64,000 bases of DNA from positions 3,939,628 to 4,003,627 of the forward strand of contig NZ_AP024907.1 in the NCBI RefSeq assembly GCF_024347135.1, read 5' to 3'. A program made the position numbers and the translations under genes. Below the pieces are notes generated by a model, which ran no database searches, was not told the DNA's origin, and saw nothing but the letters and a program-made list of their open reading frames with translations. Below, one piece after another: positions 16,541 through 26,298 of the stretch. This DNA is from Vibrio spartinae (GTDB lineage Bacteria > Pseudomonadota > Gammaproteobacteria > Enterobacterales > Vibrionaceae). Position 1 is the first letter of the stretch. Each line of letters opens with the position of its first letter.

Positions 16541-17341
16541 CTATACTTTCTCATCCATGGCAGCATTGACGTAAACATCAAAGCGGTTTTTCTTGGTTTC
16601 TACAGCCATGGTTGGTCGCTGTTCATCAAGCCACGGCGCGTAATCCGGACGCTTAACCACGACCCGCTTTTTCGCCAAACGCAGTGCTGGTATTAACAAC
16701 GCATCAGCATCTTCATCGGCACCAACCAAAGATTGAAAGACGCGCATCTCTTTCTTCACCAATGCCGTTTTCTTCTTACTCACCGGATGAGGATACATCG
16801 GATCGAGATAAACGACGTCTGGCTGGATGTGATGCTCAAGATTCTCTAGCGCCCGGTGACTACTCTCATGCAATAGTGTCATCCGCTCACTGACCCATGC
16901 GCCGATCTCAACATCTGCACAAGCTCGTCTCAGTCCGTCTTCCAATAAAGCCGCAACCACAGGGTGACGTTCAACCATCAAAACCTGACAGCCTAAAGAC
17001 GCCAGTACAAACGCATCACGACCCAATCCGGCCGTTGCATCAAGCACAACAGGCGTTACACCTTTGTTGAGTCCAACCGCTTTAGCAATTGCCTGACCTT
17101 TGCCACCACCGAATTTACGCCGATGAGCAACCGCACCACCGACAAAATCAACGTAGATAGCGCCCAATTTGGGCTCATCCAACTGACGCAATTCCAACCG
17201 TGTTTCGGTCAGCACTAAAGCAAACGGGCTGGCAGGGGTATGTTCAAGCTGCCAACGCTCAGCAATCGCATCTAAGGTTGACTGTTTATCAGGGGACTCT
17301 GTTAACAACTGTTGTGGCAAAAAACATTCTCCTCTGATCAC
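16541..17341 (-). CDS. rsmJ: 16S rRNA (guanine-N2)-methyltransferase RsmJ
   Basis: This 266-aa SAM-dependent methyltransferase has motif [21 protein letters not shown] and the catalytic-type motif [11 protein letters not shown]. It also has the [19 protein letters not shown] block specific to the RsmJ (YhiQ) family, which methylates G1516 of 16S rRNA. The length is slightly above that of the E. coli enzyme, so the true start may be a few codons downstream. Confidence 0.92.
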   Translation of the reverse strand: MIRGECFLPQQLLTESPDKQSTLDAIAERWQLEHTPASPFALVLTETRLELRQLDEPKLGAIYVDFVGGAVAHRRKFGGGKGQAIAKAVGLNKGVTPVVLDATAGLGRDAFVLASLGCQVLMVERHPVVAALLEDGLRRACADVEIGAWVSERMTLLHESSHRALENLEHHIQPDVVYLDPMYPHPVSKKKTALVKKEMRVFQSLVGADEDADALLIPALRLAKKRVVVKRPDYAPWLDEQRPTMAVETKKNRFDVYVNAAMDEKV

Positions 17342-17450
17342 CGCTGCGGTAATCCGTATGAAATCAACTTGACGGTATACATCATTTGGCTATTTGAATG
17401 ATAGAATAGCCTGATATGATAGCACTGTAATATCGATATAATCTCTAAAC

Positions 17451-17474
17451 CTCAGAACGTCATGACGTTCTGAG
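17451..17474. promoter_or_regulatory. Perfect 24-bp palindrome upstream of asnC
   Basis: CTCAGAACGTCA is followed directly by its reverse complement TGACGTTCTGAG, with no spacer. It sits 43 bp upstream of the asnC start. It could be an operator for a dimeric regulator (AsnC autoregulation is known in E. coli) or a stem-loop in the leader. There is no T run, so it is not a standard terminator. Confidence 0.55.
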
Positions 17475-17517
17475 TCTATTTCCTATAAAAACATAAAAGC
17501 TCAAACAAGGAATAATC

Positions 17518-17982
17518 ATGCATCCCAATACGGCTAAGCTAGACGATTTGGATCGCGCCATCCTCCAAAAATTAATGGATGATGCCCGCACACCCTACGC
17601 AGAAATGGCAAAGCAATTTAATGTCAGCCCGGCAACAATCCACGTTCGCATCGAAAAAATGAAAAACGCAGATATCATCCAAAAAACAGAAGTCGTCGTG
17701 AACACCAAAAAACTGGGCTACGACGTCTGCTGTTTTATTGGTATTAATCTGAACGCCGCAAGAGACTATCACTCAGCCTTAGAAAAGCTGAATGCGCTCG
17801 ATGAAGTTGTCGAAGCCTATTATACAACGGGAGCATACAATATATTTGCAAAATTAATGTGTCACTCAATTGAAGAACTTCAATACGTACTCATCGATAA
17901 ATTGCAAAGTATTGATGAGGTTCAATCTACTGAAACATTAATTTCATTACAAAACCCCATCAATCGAAACGTCATCCCATAA
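17518..17982 (+). CDS. asnC: AsnC, Lrp-family regulator
   Basis: This 154-aa protein has an N-terminal winged HTH (LDDLDRAILQKLMDDARTPY, then AEMAKQFNVSPATIHVRIEKM) and a C-terminal RAM ligand-binding domain from about residue 70. It is close in size and sequence to E. coli AsnC, which controls asparagine synthetase asnA and itself in response to asparagine. asnA is not in this window. A perfect palindrome lies 43 bp upstream of the start. Confidence 0.9.
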   Translation: MHPNTAKLDDLDRAILQKLMDDARTPYAEMAKQFNVSPATIHVRIEKMKNADIIQKTEVVVNTKKLGYDVCCFIGINLNAARDYHSALEKLNALDEVVEAYYTTGAYNIFAKLMCHSIEELQYVLIDKLQSIDEVQSTETLISLQNPINRNVIP

Positions 17983-18025
17983 TGGACGGTATAAAAACCA
18001 TGTAAATACAGTTGACTTTATAAAG

Positions 18026-18310
18026 CTATTTTTTACTTAAATAATCCAAGAGCTCTTCCGCGGAAATACCTTGAGCTGCTAAATTTTTTGCCATTGTTTC
18101 AACTTGCTCATATTTGCGGGAGTCAATCACTTGCTCAAATTGATAAACCAAGTCACGCAGCACAGGAACAGGCACTTGTTTAGCGGCACTACGAATGCGC
18201 TCACTACTCTGGTTGCCCAATTCACTGAGCAATTTTCCAAACATGACCTTCTCAGGTGTTTCATCAAGTTGCTCTAAAATTCGAGCCATTTCATAAGTTG
18301 TCATCGACAT
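18026..18310 (-). CDS. 94-aa helical protein resembling the H-NS oligomerisation domain, no DNA-binding domain
   Basis: The protein is highly helical and charged. Its C-terminal 45 residues (LVYQFEQVIDSRKYEQVETM, then AKNLAAQGISAEELLDYLSKK) resemble the segment of H-NS that ends in a G-I-D-x-x-E-L-L motif. The protein stops there, without the C-terminal AT-hook-like DNA-binding domain. Truncated H-NS-like proteins are known to antagonise or modulate H-NS. The resemblance is by eye only, and an unrelated coiled-coil protein is possible. It is convergent with asnC and divergent from the aminopeptidase gene. Confidence 0.55.
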   Translation of the reverse strand: MSMTTYEMARILEQLDETPEKVMFGKLLSELGNQSSERIRSAAKQVPVPVLRDLVYQFEQVIDSRKYEQVETMAKNLAAQGISAEELLDYLSKK

Positions 18311-18413
18311 ATGTGATTTCCAAAAAATATTATAATGTTAAAGATATGTCTAAATAATAATCGGGAGCGAACATATAAATATAAACGGTTTCGCAAACGA
18401 TTGATTGCTATTT

Positions 18414-18451
18414 ATTCATATAGAACATCACATTCGATGTCCTATATGAAT
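18414..18451. promoter_or_regulatory. 38-bp inverted repeat upstream of the aminopeptidase gene
   Basis: The arms ATTCATATAGaACATC and GATGTcCTATATGAAT pair over 16 positions with one mismatch around a 6-base centre. There is no T run on either side. It lies about 100 bp from each of the divergent start codons at 18310 and 18563, so it could be an operator or a structured leader. Confidence 0.55.
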
Positions 18452-18562
18452 AAGGATACTTATCATGCAAAATTGCGAGTCAGAGAAAAAAAGCGTAGCT
18501 TATTTTACATCACTCACTCACGAGTAGCATTTTACTATCTACGACAAAAAGGATAACAACAG

Positions 18563-20359
18563 ATGCAAGGTCATATATCTGAACGCATATCAAATATAAG
18601 AAGCTGGCTAAAAGAAAACCAACTTGATGCGCTGATTGTTCCTCATGAGGACGAATATCTGGGAGAATATCTACCCGCCCACAATGAACGCCTGCAATGG
18701 CTTACAGGCTTTACTGGTTCTGCGGGTGTTGCCGTCGTTACCCAAGAGCATGCATCAATTTTCGTTGATGGCCGCTATACGGTCCAAGTTACCAAACAAG
18801 TACCAGAATCAATATTTGAATATCATCATCTAATTGAAGAACCATTTCTCGATTGGATAATAGACCATCTTTCCCCAAACAGTAAAGTCGGATTCGATCC
18901 GCGTCTTCACCGGAGCCTATGGATAACACATGCTCAACAAAAAATCTCGGGAAAATTCACACTGTGTCCGCTACAGGATAACCCAATTGATCTGTTATGG
19001 CAGGACCGTCCAGTGCCATTTTTTTCAAAAATGTGGTTCATGGACCTCAAACAATCCGGTCAGAGCAGTGAAGATAAACGACAAGCCATTGCCGACATCC
19101 TCAGAAAAAAAACCGCTCATTGCGCGCTATTGACGCAATCAGATTCGATCTGCTGGCTACTCAATATTCGCGGACAAGATATCGCTTGCCTCCCAGTACT
19201 GCTGACTTATGCCATTATTTATGACGATGCCAGTGTTGATCTGTTCATCGACCCACAACGTGTGATTGAAGAATTTGATCGCCATGTCGGGCCGGGGGTC
19301 AGAATCTGCCCACCGGAAACACTGGAACACGCACTAACAAACTTACAAGGCAAACAGGTTTTACTGGATCCCGACACCTGCAATGCTTGGTTCAGCCTGA
19401 CTTTACAAAATGCCGGTGTCTCCGTCATTCACGGTGCCGATCCTTGTATGCTACCGAAAGCAGCGAAAAACGCCAGTGAAATCGCAGGAATGCAAGCCTG
19501 TCACATTCGTGATGGCGCTGCAATGGCGAAGTTCTTATCTTGGTTGGATCAAGAAGTTGCTCAAGGCCATATGCATAATGAAGCCACATTATCGGATCAA
19601 TTGGCTGAATTCAGACAACAAGATCCAACGTTGCTGGACTTCAGTTTTAGCACCATTTCCGCCGCCGGAAGCAATGCAGCCATGTGCCATTATAATCACC
19701 TCAATCAACCGACCCCCGGGCAGCTGACACCGGACAGTTTCTATCTGGTCGATTCCGGTGGTCAATATACCGATGGTACGACAGATATTACCCGCACCGT
19801 TGCGATAGGTACCCCATCGGCCCTAATGAAACAGCAATTTACACTGGTTTTAAAAGGTCATATCGCACTGGCAAGCGCGCGTTTCCCACAGGGAACATCC
19901 GGACATCAGCTTGATGCACTGGCACGTCAGCATTTATGGGCCCATGGTTACGATTTCGACCACGGTACGGGTCATGGTGTCGGCCACTGCCTCAACGTCC
20001 ATGAAGGGCCACAACGTATCAGCAAAGCCCCGAATACCGTCGCATTACTGCCGGGCATGGTCGTGTCAAATGAACCCGGTTATTACCGTGCGGATCAGTT
20101 TGGCATTCGTATCGAAAATCTGGAACTGGTTACTCCGGTAACAACCGCAGGCGATTTTAATATGTTGGGATTTGAATCTTTAACACGCTGTCCGATCGAC
20201 CAGCGCGCAATTGATCGGTCATTACTCAACGATGCTGAAATTCAGTGGCTCAATACATATCACCAAAAGGTCTGGGATGAGGTTTCACCGCTCGTCAGTG
20301 GTACCGTGAAAGCATGGCTCAAACAAGCAACTCAGCCAATCGCTGAATCATCATGCTGA
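18563..20359 (+). CDS. Large aminopeptidase P (M24B, Xaa-Pro-specific) family metallopeptidase
   Basis: This 598-aa protein follows the long, three-domain layout of eukaryote-like XPNPEP enzymes rather than the 440-aa E. coli PepP. Metal-binding residues are visible: two Asp in VDSGGQYTDGTTDITRT, His in HGTGHGVGHCLNVHEGP, Glu in SNEPGYYRADQFGIRIEN. It removes N-terminal residues before proline and is probably cytoplasmic, since there is no signal peptide. A strong terminator follows. Confidence 0.9.
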   Translation: MQGHISERISNIRSWLKENQLDALIVPHEDEYLGEYLPAHNERLQWLTGFTGSAGVAVVTQEHASIFVDGRYTVQVTKQVPESIFEYHHLIEEPFLDWIIDHLSPNSKVGFDPRLHRSLWITHAQQKISGKFTLCPLQDNPIDLLWQDRPVPFFSKMWFMDLKQSGQSSEDKRQAIADILRKKTAHCALLTQSDSICWLLNIRGQDIACLPVLLTYAIIYDDASVDLFIDPQRVIEEFDRHVGPGVRICPPETLEHALTNLQGKQVLLDPDTCNAWFSLTLQNAGVSVIHGADPCMLPKAAKNASEIAGMQACHIRDGAAMAKFLSWLDQEVAQGHMHNEATLSDQLAEFRQQDPTLLDFSFSTISAAGSNAAMCHYNHLNQPTPGQLTPDSFYLVDSGGQYTDGTTDITRTVAIGTPSALMKQQFTLVLKGHIALASARFPQGTSGHQLDALARQHLWAHGYDFDHGTGHGVGHCLNVHEGPQRISKAPNTVALLPGMVVSNEPGYYRADQFGIRIENLELVTPVTTAGDFNMLGFESLTRCPIDQRAIDRSLLNDAEIQWLNTYHQKVWDEVSPLVSGTVKAWLKQATQPIAESSC

Positions 20360-20384
20360 TCTAACTTTCCCGCGTTGAAGTACA

Positions 20385-20415
20385 CCAGTCGATCACTTTG
20401 ATTGACTGGTTTTTT
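20385..20415 (+). terminator. Rho-independent terminator after the aminopeptidase gene
   Basis: The stem CCAGTCGATCA / TGATTGACTGG with a 3-base loop and one G-T pair is followed by TTTTTT. Confidence 0.85.
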
Positions 20416-20587
20416 AACAACCGTATAACCCCCACTATATCCCCCACCAACAAAGATTAGACCACTAAATACTATTTATGATTTAAATGTCTAATTTAAA
20501 ACAAAAAATACCATACAAAAACTAAATTGAGACAGTTTTTGATCAAAAAAGATTTGAAATCAAAACAATTTGCGTGTTACTTTTTTG

Positions 20588-20607
20588 TTAATTAATCGTT
20601 CAATTAA
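20588..20607. promoter_or_regulatory. Putative BetI operator
   Basis: TTAATTAATCGTTCAATTAA is an imperfect palindrome (8 of 10 half-site positions match) 17 bp upstream of the betI start codon. BetI represses its own operon in vibrios and E. coli and is released by choline, so an operator here is expected. The assignment rests on position and symmetry. Confidence 0.45.
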
Positions 20608-20624
20608 AAAAATATGGAGTCTCT

Positions 20625-21239
20625 ATGCCTAAACTCGGCATGCCAGATATCCGCAAACCGCAACTCGTTCAGGCGACGATGAATGTGATCGAACGAGTCG
20701 GATTACACGGCGCAAGTATCTCGCTTATCAGTAAAGAAGCGGGGGTTTCGACTGGCATCATCAATCACTATTTCGGTGGAAAACAAGGATTGCTCGAAGA
20801 AACGATGCGCGCCATTTTGCGTGAACATTCCCGAGAGATCACAGCCGCTTTAAAGCAGCTCCCACCGAATGCTCACTACGCGCGTATCAACGCCATTATT
20901 GATGCGAATTTCAATGAATTTCAGACCGAGAGTGAAGTGGTCAAAACGTGGCTGGCATTCTGGTCCTATGCGATGCATGCCCCCCAGCTCCACAGACTTC
21001 AGCGTGTCAACGAAAAGCGTTTGATTTCACACCTCAAAATCGAATTAAAAACCTTAATCCCCCAGCCCCAAGCTTCATCTGTTGCCCATGGTATTGCAGC
21101 GCTGATTGATGGTATCTGGCTGCGGGGCGCATTAAATCCAAAAGGCATTGATGCTGCATTTGCCAAAACCATGATTAACGATTATCTGGACAAACAGATT
21201 TGGTATCACGACAACAGCAAGGTTAGGTCCCAACAATGA
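20625..21239 (+). CDS. betI: BetI, choline-responsive TetR-family repressor
   Basis: This 204-aa protein has an N-terminal TetR HTH ([20 protein letters not shown], then [19 protein letters not shown]) and the BetI-type C-terminal domain with [15 protein letters not shown]. It represses the bet operon and is relieved by choline. Its end overlaps the betB start by 4 bases (ATGA), so the two are co-translated. Confidence 0.95.
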   Translation: MPKLGMPDIRKPQLVQATMNVIERVGLHGASISLISKEAGVSTGIINHYFGGKQGLLEETMRAILREHSREITAALKQLPPNAHYARINAIIDANFNEFQTESEVVKTWLAFWSYAMHAPQLHRLQRVNEKRLISHLKIELKTLIPQPQASSVAHGIAALIDGIWLRGALNPKGIDAAFAKTMINDYLDKQIWYHDNSKVRSQQ

Positions 21240-22720
21240 AATCACTGTATATACATGGAAAGCGATGCAACGCCACTTCCGGAAAAACATTTACTTCGTA
21301 TAACCCTGCGACCGGTGAAGTGCTAGCTGAACTTGGACAAGCCTCCGCGCAGGATATTGAAGCGGCCGTCACCTCAGCGAAACAAGGATTTGCCCGCTGG
21401 TCAGCGATGACCGCGATAGAACGTAGCCGTATCCTGCTTAAAGCCGTCCAGCTTCTCAGGGAAAGGAATGATGAACTGGCGAAATTGGAAGTGCTCGATA
21501 CCGGCAAACCATTACAAGAAGCAATTGAAGTCGATATCGTCACCGGTGCAGATGTCATCGAATACTATGCGGGTCTGGCACCGACCTTAGTCGGTACACA
21601 GCAACCACTGACACACCATCAGTTTTTCTATACCCGTCAAGAGCCGCTGGGTATCTGTGCGGGCATCGGTGCCTGGAACTACCCCATCCAGATCGCCATG
21701 TGGAAATCTGCACCAGCACTTGCAGCCGGTAATGCGATGATTTTCAAGCCTTCAGAAGAAACACCGCTGACCGCCCTTGAACTCGCTGAAATTTATACCG
21801 CAGCGGGTCTTCCCGATGGGGTGTTCAATATTGTTCAGGGTGATGGTCAGGTTGGAGAGCAACTGACATCTCACCCTGATATTGCCAAGATCTCTTTCAC
21901 CGGAGAGGTCGAAACGGGCAAAAAAGTCATGGCAAACAGCGCCCGGACACTTAAGTCTGTCACGATGGAACTTGGCGGAAAATCGCCACTGTTGATCTTT
22001 GATGATGCACCACTCACTCAAGCGGTATCAGCGGCAATGGTTGCTAATTTCTACACTCAGGGTGAGGTGTGTACCAATGGCACACGCGTATTTGTCCACG
22101 AATCAATCTACGCAGATTTCTTACAACAACTGAAAGCCCGTACAGAGCAATTGATTATCGGTGATCCCATGGACATGGCAACGCAAGTGGGCGCGTTGAT
22201 TTCCCAAAAACATTGTCGCCAAGTGATGACTGCCATTCATGAAGCCCGTGATAGTGGTGCTCAGCTTCTGACCGGTGGTTTCCAAGTCACAGAAAACGGG
22301 TTGGACAACGGTAATTTTGTTGCTCCGACCGTCTTCTATGACTGCGATGAAAGCATGGCACTTGTCCAGCATGAGATCTTCGGTCCGGTCATGGCGGTGA
22401 TGAAATTCTCAGATGAAGCAGATGTAATTCAACGGGCGAATGATACCGCTTACGGGTTAGCGGCTGGGATATTTACCCGAGATATATCACGCGCTCACCG
22501 CATCATTCATCAGCTTCAGGCCGGTATCTGCTGGATAAATACCTGGGGGAACTCTCCGGCGGAAATGCCTGTCGGGGGATACAAACATTCCGGGATAGGC
22601 CGAGAGAATGGCCTCGAGACACTCACTCACTACACACAAACCAAGAGTGTCTTTATCGAGTTAGGCAACTTTGAAAGCCCTTACCCGTATCAGGATTCTA
22701 CAGATGAAACAGCAATTTGA
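21236..22720 (+). CDS. betB: Betaine aldehyde dehydrogenase
   Basis: This 494-aa NAD(P)-dependent aldehyde dehydrogenase carries the catalytic Glu in [14 protein letters not shown] and the nucleophile Cys in [14 protein letters not shown]. It oxidises betaine aldehyde to glycine betaine, an osmoprotectant. The last 17 bases overlap betA in another frame, which indicates tight coupling. Confidence 0.96.
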   Translation: MKSLYIHGKRCNATSGKTFTSYNPATGEVLAELGQASAQDIEAAVTSAKQGFARWSAMTAIERSRILLKAVQLLRERNDELAKLEVLDTGKPLQEAIEVDIVTGADVIEYYAGLAPTLVGTQQPLTHHQFFYTRQEPLGICAGIGAWNYPIQIAMWKSAPALAAGNAMIFKPSEETPLTALELAEIYTAAGLPDGVFNIVQGDGQVGEQLTSHPDIAKISFTGEVETGKKVMANSARTLKSVTMELGGKSPLLIFDDAPLTQAVSAAMVANFYTQGEVCTNGTRVFVHESIYADFLQQLKARTEQLIIGDPMDMATQVGALISQKHCRQVMTAIHEARDSGAQLLTGGFQVTENGLDNGNFVAPTVFYDCDESMALVQHEIFGPVMAVMKFSDEADVIQRANDTAYGLAAGIFTRDISRAHRIIHQLQAGICWINTWGNSPAEMPVGGYKHSGIGRENGLETLTHYTQTKSVFIELGNFESPYPYQDSTDETAI

Positions 22721-24407
22721 TTATATCATTATCGGTGCCGGATCAGCCGGTTGTATTCTGGCGGATCGATTAACAGAATCCGGAGAATACAACGTCTTGC
22801 TTCTCGAAGCCGGAGGCAGTGACAAAAGTATCTTCATTCAAATGCCAACGGCACTCTCCTATCCGATGAATACCCCGAAGTATGCCTGGCAGTTTGAAAC
22901 AGTTCCGGAAACAGGACTGGATGGCCGCCGACTTCACTGCCCCCGTGGCAAGGTTTTAGGCGGCAGCTCGTCAATCAACGGCATGGTTTACGTCCGCGGT
23001 CATGCCTGTGATTTTGATGAGTGGGAAGCACAAGGCGCAACAGGCTGGCATTATGCCAATTGCCTGCCCTATTTCAAACGCGCCGAATCTTGGTCAGGAG
23101 GCGGCGATCAGTACCGTGGTCAAGATGGTCCGGTTGCAACGTGCAACGGCAACGAGATGAAACTTAACCCACTCTATACTGCATTTATTCAAGCAGGTGT
23201 CGAAGCGGGTTACCCAGAAACGATTGACTATAACGGCTATCAACAAGAAGGCTTCGGCCCGATGCATATGACGGTTGATAATGGTGTCCGGGCCTCGACA
23301 GCCAATGCCTATCTCAAGCGCGCATTCAAACGCACTAACCTGACATTATTAAAGCATGTTGTGGCAAGAAAAATTCTGCTCGACGGTAAGCAAGCGACCG
23401 GTGTTACGTTTGAATATCAAGGGGCAATTCAAACGGCTTTTGCCAGTGCAGAAGTGATTTCATCAGCCGGTTCTGTCGGTTCAGTACAACTGCTGCAATG
23501 TTCAGGGATCGGTCCCAAAGATGTCTTAGAAGCTGCCGGTGTCAAAGTGAATCACGAGCTCGCAGGCGTTGGCGAAAATCTTCAGGACCACCTTGAAGTC
23601 TATTTTCAGTATCAATGCAAACAGCCAATCACCCTCAATAGTAAGTTAGGACTCATCAGTAAAGGATTCATCGGGGCGCAGTGGATGCTCACACATCAAG
23701 GACTCGGTGCAACTAACCATTTCGAATCCTGTGCCTTTATTCGCTCCAGAGCCGGATTGAAGTGGCCGAATATCCAGTATCACTTTCTCCCTGCTGCGAT
23801 GCGTTATGACGGCCGGGCAGCATTTGCCGGACACGGCTTTCAGGTTCATGTCGGCCCCAATAAGCCACAAAGCCGGGGCACGATACGGATTACCGCAGCG
23901 GATCCGCATATCAAACCAAGGATTGAATTTAACTACCTGTCTACAGCACAAGACAGACAGGATTGGCGTGATTGTATCCGCCTGACCCGGGAGATAATGG
24001 CTCAACCGGCACTCGCCGCTTACCGTGGTGATGAAATCCAGCCCGGACTGGATATTGAAAGTGATGCAGCGATTGATCAATGGGTCCGAGAAAATGTCGA
24101 AAGTGCTTATCACCCCTCTTGCTCCTGCAAAATGGGCAGCACGGATGACCCGATGGCGGTCGTCGATTCTCAGTGCAAAGTGATTGGTATTGACCGACTA
24201 CGTATCGTGGATTCGTCAATATTCCCCACCATTACCAACGGCAACTTAAATGCACCCACCATGATGGTTGCAGAACGAGCGGCTGATTTTATTTTAGGCA
24301 AAACACCGCCCCCCGGCACCGACGCACCGGTATGGATTGCAAAAGACTGGCAGACAAAACAACGGACAACTCAGCCTCAACTCACTTCTGTATCCGTACG
24401 GAAATGA
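22704..24407 (+). CDS. betA: Choline dehydrogenase (GMC oxidoreductase)
   Basis: The protein is 567 aa when started at the ATG at 22704, giving [24 protein letters not shown] longer in-frame reading from 22671 lacks family support. FAD-binding GAGSAG, the GMC signature [14 protein letters not shown] and the active-site His region [10 protein letters not shown] are present. It oxidises choline to betaine aldehyde at the membrane. It overlaps betB and is followed by the choline transporter genes. Confidence 0.95.
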   Translation: MKQQFDYIIIGAGSAGCILADRLTESGEYNVLLLEAGGSDKSIFIQMPTALSYPMNTPKYAWQFETVPETGLDGRRLHCPRGKVLGGSSSINGMVYVRGHACDFDEWEAQGATGWHYANCLPYFKRAESWSGGGDQYRGQDGPVATCNGNEMKLNPLYTAFIQAGVEAGYPETIDYNGYQQEGFGPMHMTVDNGVRASTANAYLKRAFKRTNLTLLKHVVARKILLDGKQATGVTFEYQGAIQTAFASAEVISSAGSVGSVQLLQCSGIGPKDVLEAAGVKVNHELAGVGENLQDHLEVYFQYQCKQPITLNSKLGLISKGFIGAQWMLTHQGLGATNHFESCAFIRSRAGLKWPNIQYHFLPAAMRYDGRAAFAGHGFQVHVGPNKPQSRGTIRITAADPHIKPRIEFNYLSTAQDRQDWRDCIRLTREIMAQPALAAYRGDEIQPGLDIESDAAIDQWVRENVESAYHPSCSCKMGSTDDPMAVVDSQCKVIGIDRLRIVDSSIFPTITNGNLNAPTMMVAERAADFILGKTPPPGTDAPVWIAKDWQTKQRTTQPQLTSVSVRK

Positions 24408-24431
24408 AATGATGAATAGGAAGGAAATACG

Positions 24432-25379
24432 ATGAATTTCAGAAAATGGTCTTTTATTACGAAAATTGCAGCATTGAGCCTATGCTGCGCTGCGCAAAGC
24501 TATGCTGCGGACCGTTGTGAAACGGTCCATTTTTCCGATGTAGGATGGACAGACATCACCTCAACAACCGCGGTCACGACGGAGATATTGCATGGTCTGG
24601 GTTATCAAACCAAGACCGATTTGCTTTCGGTCCCGGTGACTTATTCCTCAATGGCCAATGGCGACGTTGATGTTTTTCTGGGGAACTGGATGCCGACGAT
24701 GGAAGGTGATATCAAAAAATATCTTGATAGCGGCCGCGTCGAGCAGGTTCGGGCAAACTTAACCGGTGCGAAATATACCCTTGCTGTCCCTCAATATGTC
24801 TATGATGCGGGAGTACACAACTTTGCCGACTTAGCGAAATTTGCCAGTAAATTCCACAGCCGAATCTACGGTATTGAGCCCGGAAATGATGGCAATCGAC
24901 TGATTCAAAAAATGATCGATACCAATGCGTTTCAGTTAAAAGATTTTGATCTGATTGAATCGAGTGAAGCCGGCATGGTGTCACAAGTTGCCCGCGCAAT
25001 TCGTCGTCATCAGTGGATTGTGTTTCTCGGCTGGGCACCTCATCCCATGAACAGCAATTTTAAAATGACTTACCTTGCCGGTGGGGATGACTATTTTGGC
25101 CCGAACTACGGCGGTGCAACGGTCTATACCAACGTTCGCAAAGACTATACCTCACAATGTCCGAATGTTGGTCAACTGCTTAAAAATCTGCAGTTCAGTC
25201 TCCCTATGGAGAACCAGATCATGGACGATATCCTCAACAAAAAAATGCCCCCGCAACAGGCTGCAAAAGCTTGGTTAAAGGCCAATTTAAATGTTTTAGA
25301 ACAATGGCTTGATGGCGTGACAACACAAGATGGTAAGCCTGGTAAAGCCGCATTACGCCAATATTTGCACGCCAGTTAA
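24432..25379 (+). CDS. choX: Choline ABC transporter periplasmic binding protein
   Basis: This 315-aa protein has a signal peptide (cleavage near AQSYAAD) and the OpuAC/ChoX-type fold, with the VGWTDITSTTAVT ligand-loop motif and the GNWMPTMEG block. It captures choline for ChoWV. It lies 24 bp after betA with a GGAAGGAAA ribosome-binding site. Confidence 0.92.
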   Translation: MNFRKWSFITKIAALSLCCAAQSYAADRCETVHFSDVGWTDITSTTAVTTEILHGLGYQTKTDLLSVPVTYSSMANGDVDVFLGNWMPTMEGDIKKYLDSGRVEQVRANLTGAKYTLAVPQYVYDAGVHNFADLAKFASKFHSRIYGIEPGNDGNRLIQKMIDTNAFQLKDFDLIESSEAGMVSQVARAIRRHQWIVFLGWAPHPMNSNFKMTYLAGGDDYFGPNYGGATVYTNVRKDYTSQCPNVGQLLKNLQFSLPMENQIMDDILNKKMPPQQAAKAWLKANLNVLEQWLDGVTTQDGKPGKAALRQYLHAS

Positions 25380-25448
25380 TTCTCTATCCGTTAAATACCA
25401 TACTGAACAGCCGGTGCCGTTCACTCAGCATCGGTGAGGGACCTTATT

Positions 25449-26294
25449 GTGAATAATTTCATTACAGATGATAAAATTCCACTCGGCCAATGGATGGCGT
25501 CATTCGTCGATTGGTTAACCATCCATGCTGCTGGTTTTTTTGACACCATTTCATACACACTTGAGACGGTGATTATGTTTCTGGTGGGTATTTTCCAATC
25601 CATGCCGCCTGCAATTCCGATTCTGCTCACTGCCGCACTGGCTTGGTGGCTTCATCGTCGGATATCTTTGGTCGTCTTTATCGTCGCCTCTCTATTACTG
25701 ATTCTAAACCTCGGCTACTGGCAAGAAATGCTGGAAACGTTCGTGTTGGTATTTTCTGCCACCACCATTTCCGTGTTAATCGGTGTCCCCATAGGTATCA
25801 TGGCGGCTCATCGGCCTTGGTTGTATACCGTGATTCGGCCGATTTTGGATCTGATGCAAACCGTACCAACGTTCGTTTATTTAATCCCGACGCTGGTGTT
25901 ATTCGGCCTTGGTGTCGTCCCCGGATTGATCTCGACAATTATCTTTGCCATTGCATCCCCCATTCGTCTGACCTATCTGGGAATTGTTCGTGTGCCGGAA
26001 GAGTTGGTCGAAGCAGGCAAAGCATTTGGTGCCAGCCATATGAAGCTGTTATTTAAAGTCGAACTTCCGGCAGCAATGCCCAGCATTATGGCAGGTGTGA
26101 CACAGTGCATTATGTTGTCTCTGTCTATGGTTGTGATTGCTGCATTGGTCGGTGCAGACGGCTTAGGAAAGCCCGTTGTTCGGGCATTGAATACCGTTAA
26201 CATTTCACAAGGATTTGAAGCAGGACTCGCCATTGTATTGGTGGCCATCATCCTTGATCGACTGTGCAAAACGCCAAATCAGACCAAGGAGTAA
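25449..26294 (+). CDS. choW: Choline ABC transporter permease
   Basis: This permease of about 281 aa has six or more hydrophobic helices and the inner-membrane signature EAGKAFGASHMKLLFKVELPAAMPSIMAG, where EAA...G contacts the ATPase. The start chosen is the GTG at 25449 (MNNFITDDKIPLGQW), which has GAGGG upstream. An in-frame GTG at 25434 is the alternative. It pairs with ChoV. Confidence 0.9.
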   Translation: MNNFITDDKIPLGQWMASFVDWLTIHAAGFFDTISYTLETVIMFLVGIFQSMPPAIPILLTAALAWWLHRRISLVVFIVASLLLILNLGYWQEMLETFVLVFSATTISVLIGVPIGIMAAHRPWLYTVIRPILDLMQTVPTFVYLIPTLVLFGLGVVPGLISTIIFAIASPIRLTYLGIVRVPEELVEAGKAFGASHMKLLFKVELPAAMPSIMAGVTQCIMLSLSMVVIAALVGADGLGKPVVRALNTVNISQGFEAGLAIVLVAIILDRLCKTPNQTKE

Positions 26295-26298
26295 TTAA

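Noticed and set aside
18335-18556. A 73-residue open frame upstream of the aminopeptidase gene
   Set aside because: It runs through the inverted repeat, has no ribosome-binding site and has a composition unlike a protein.
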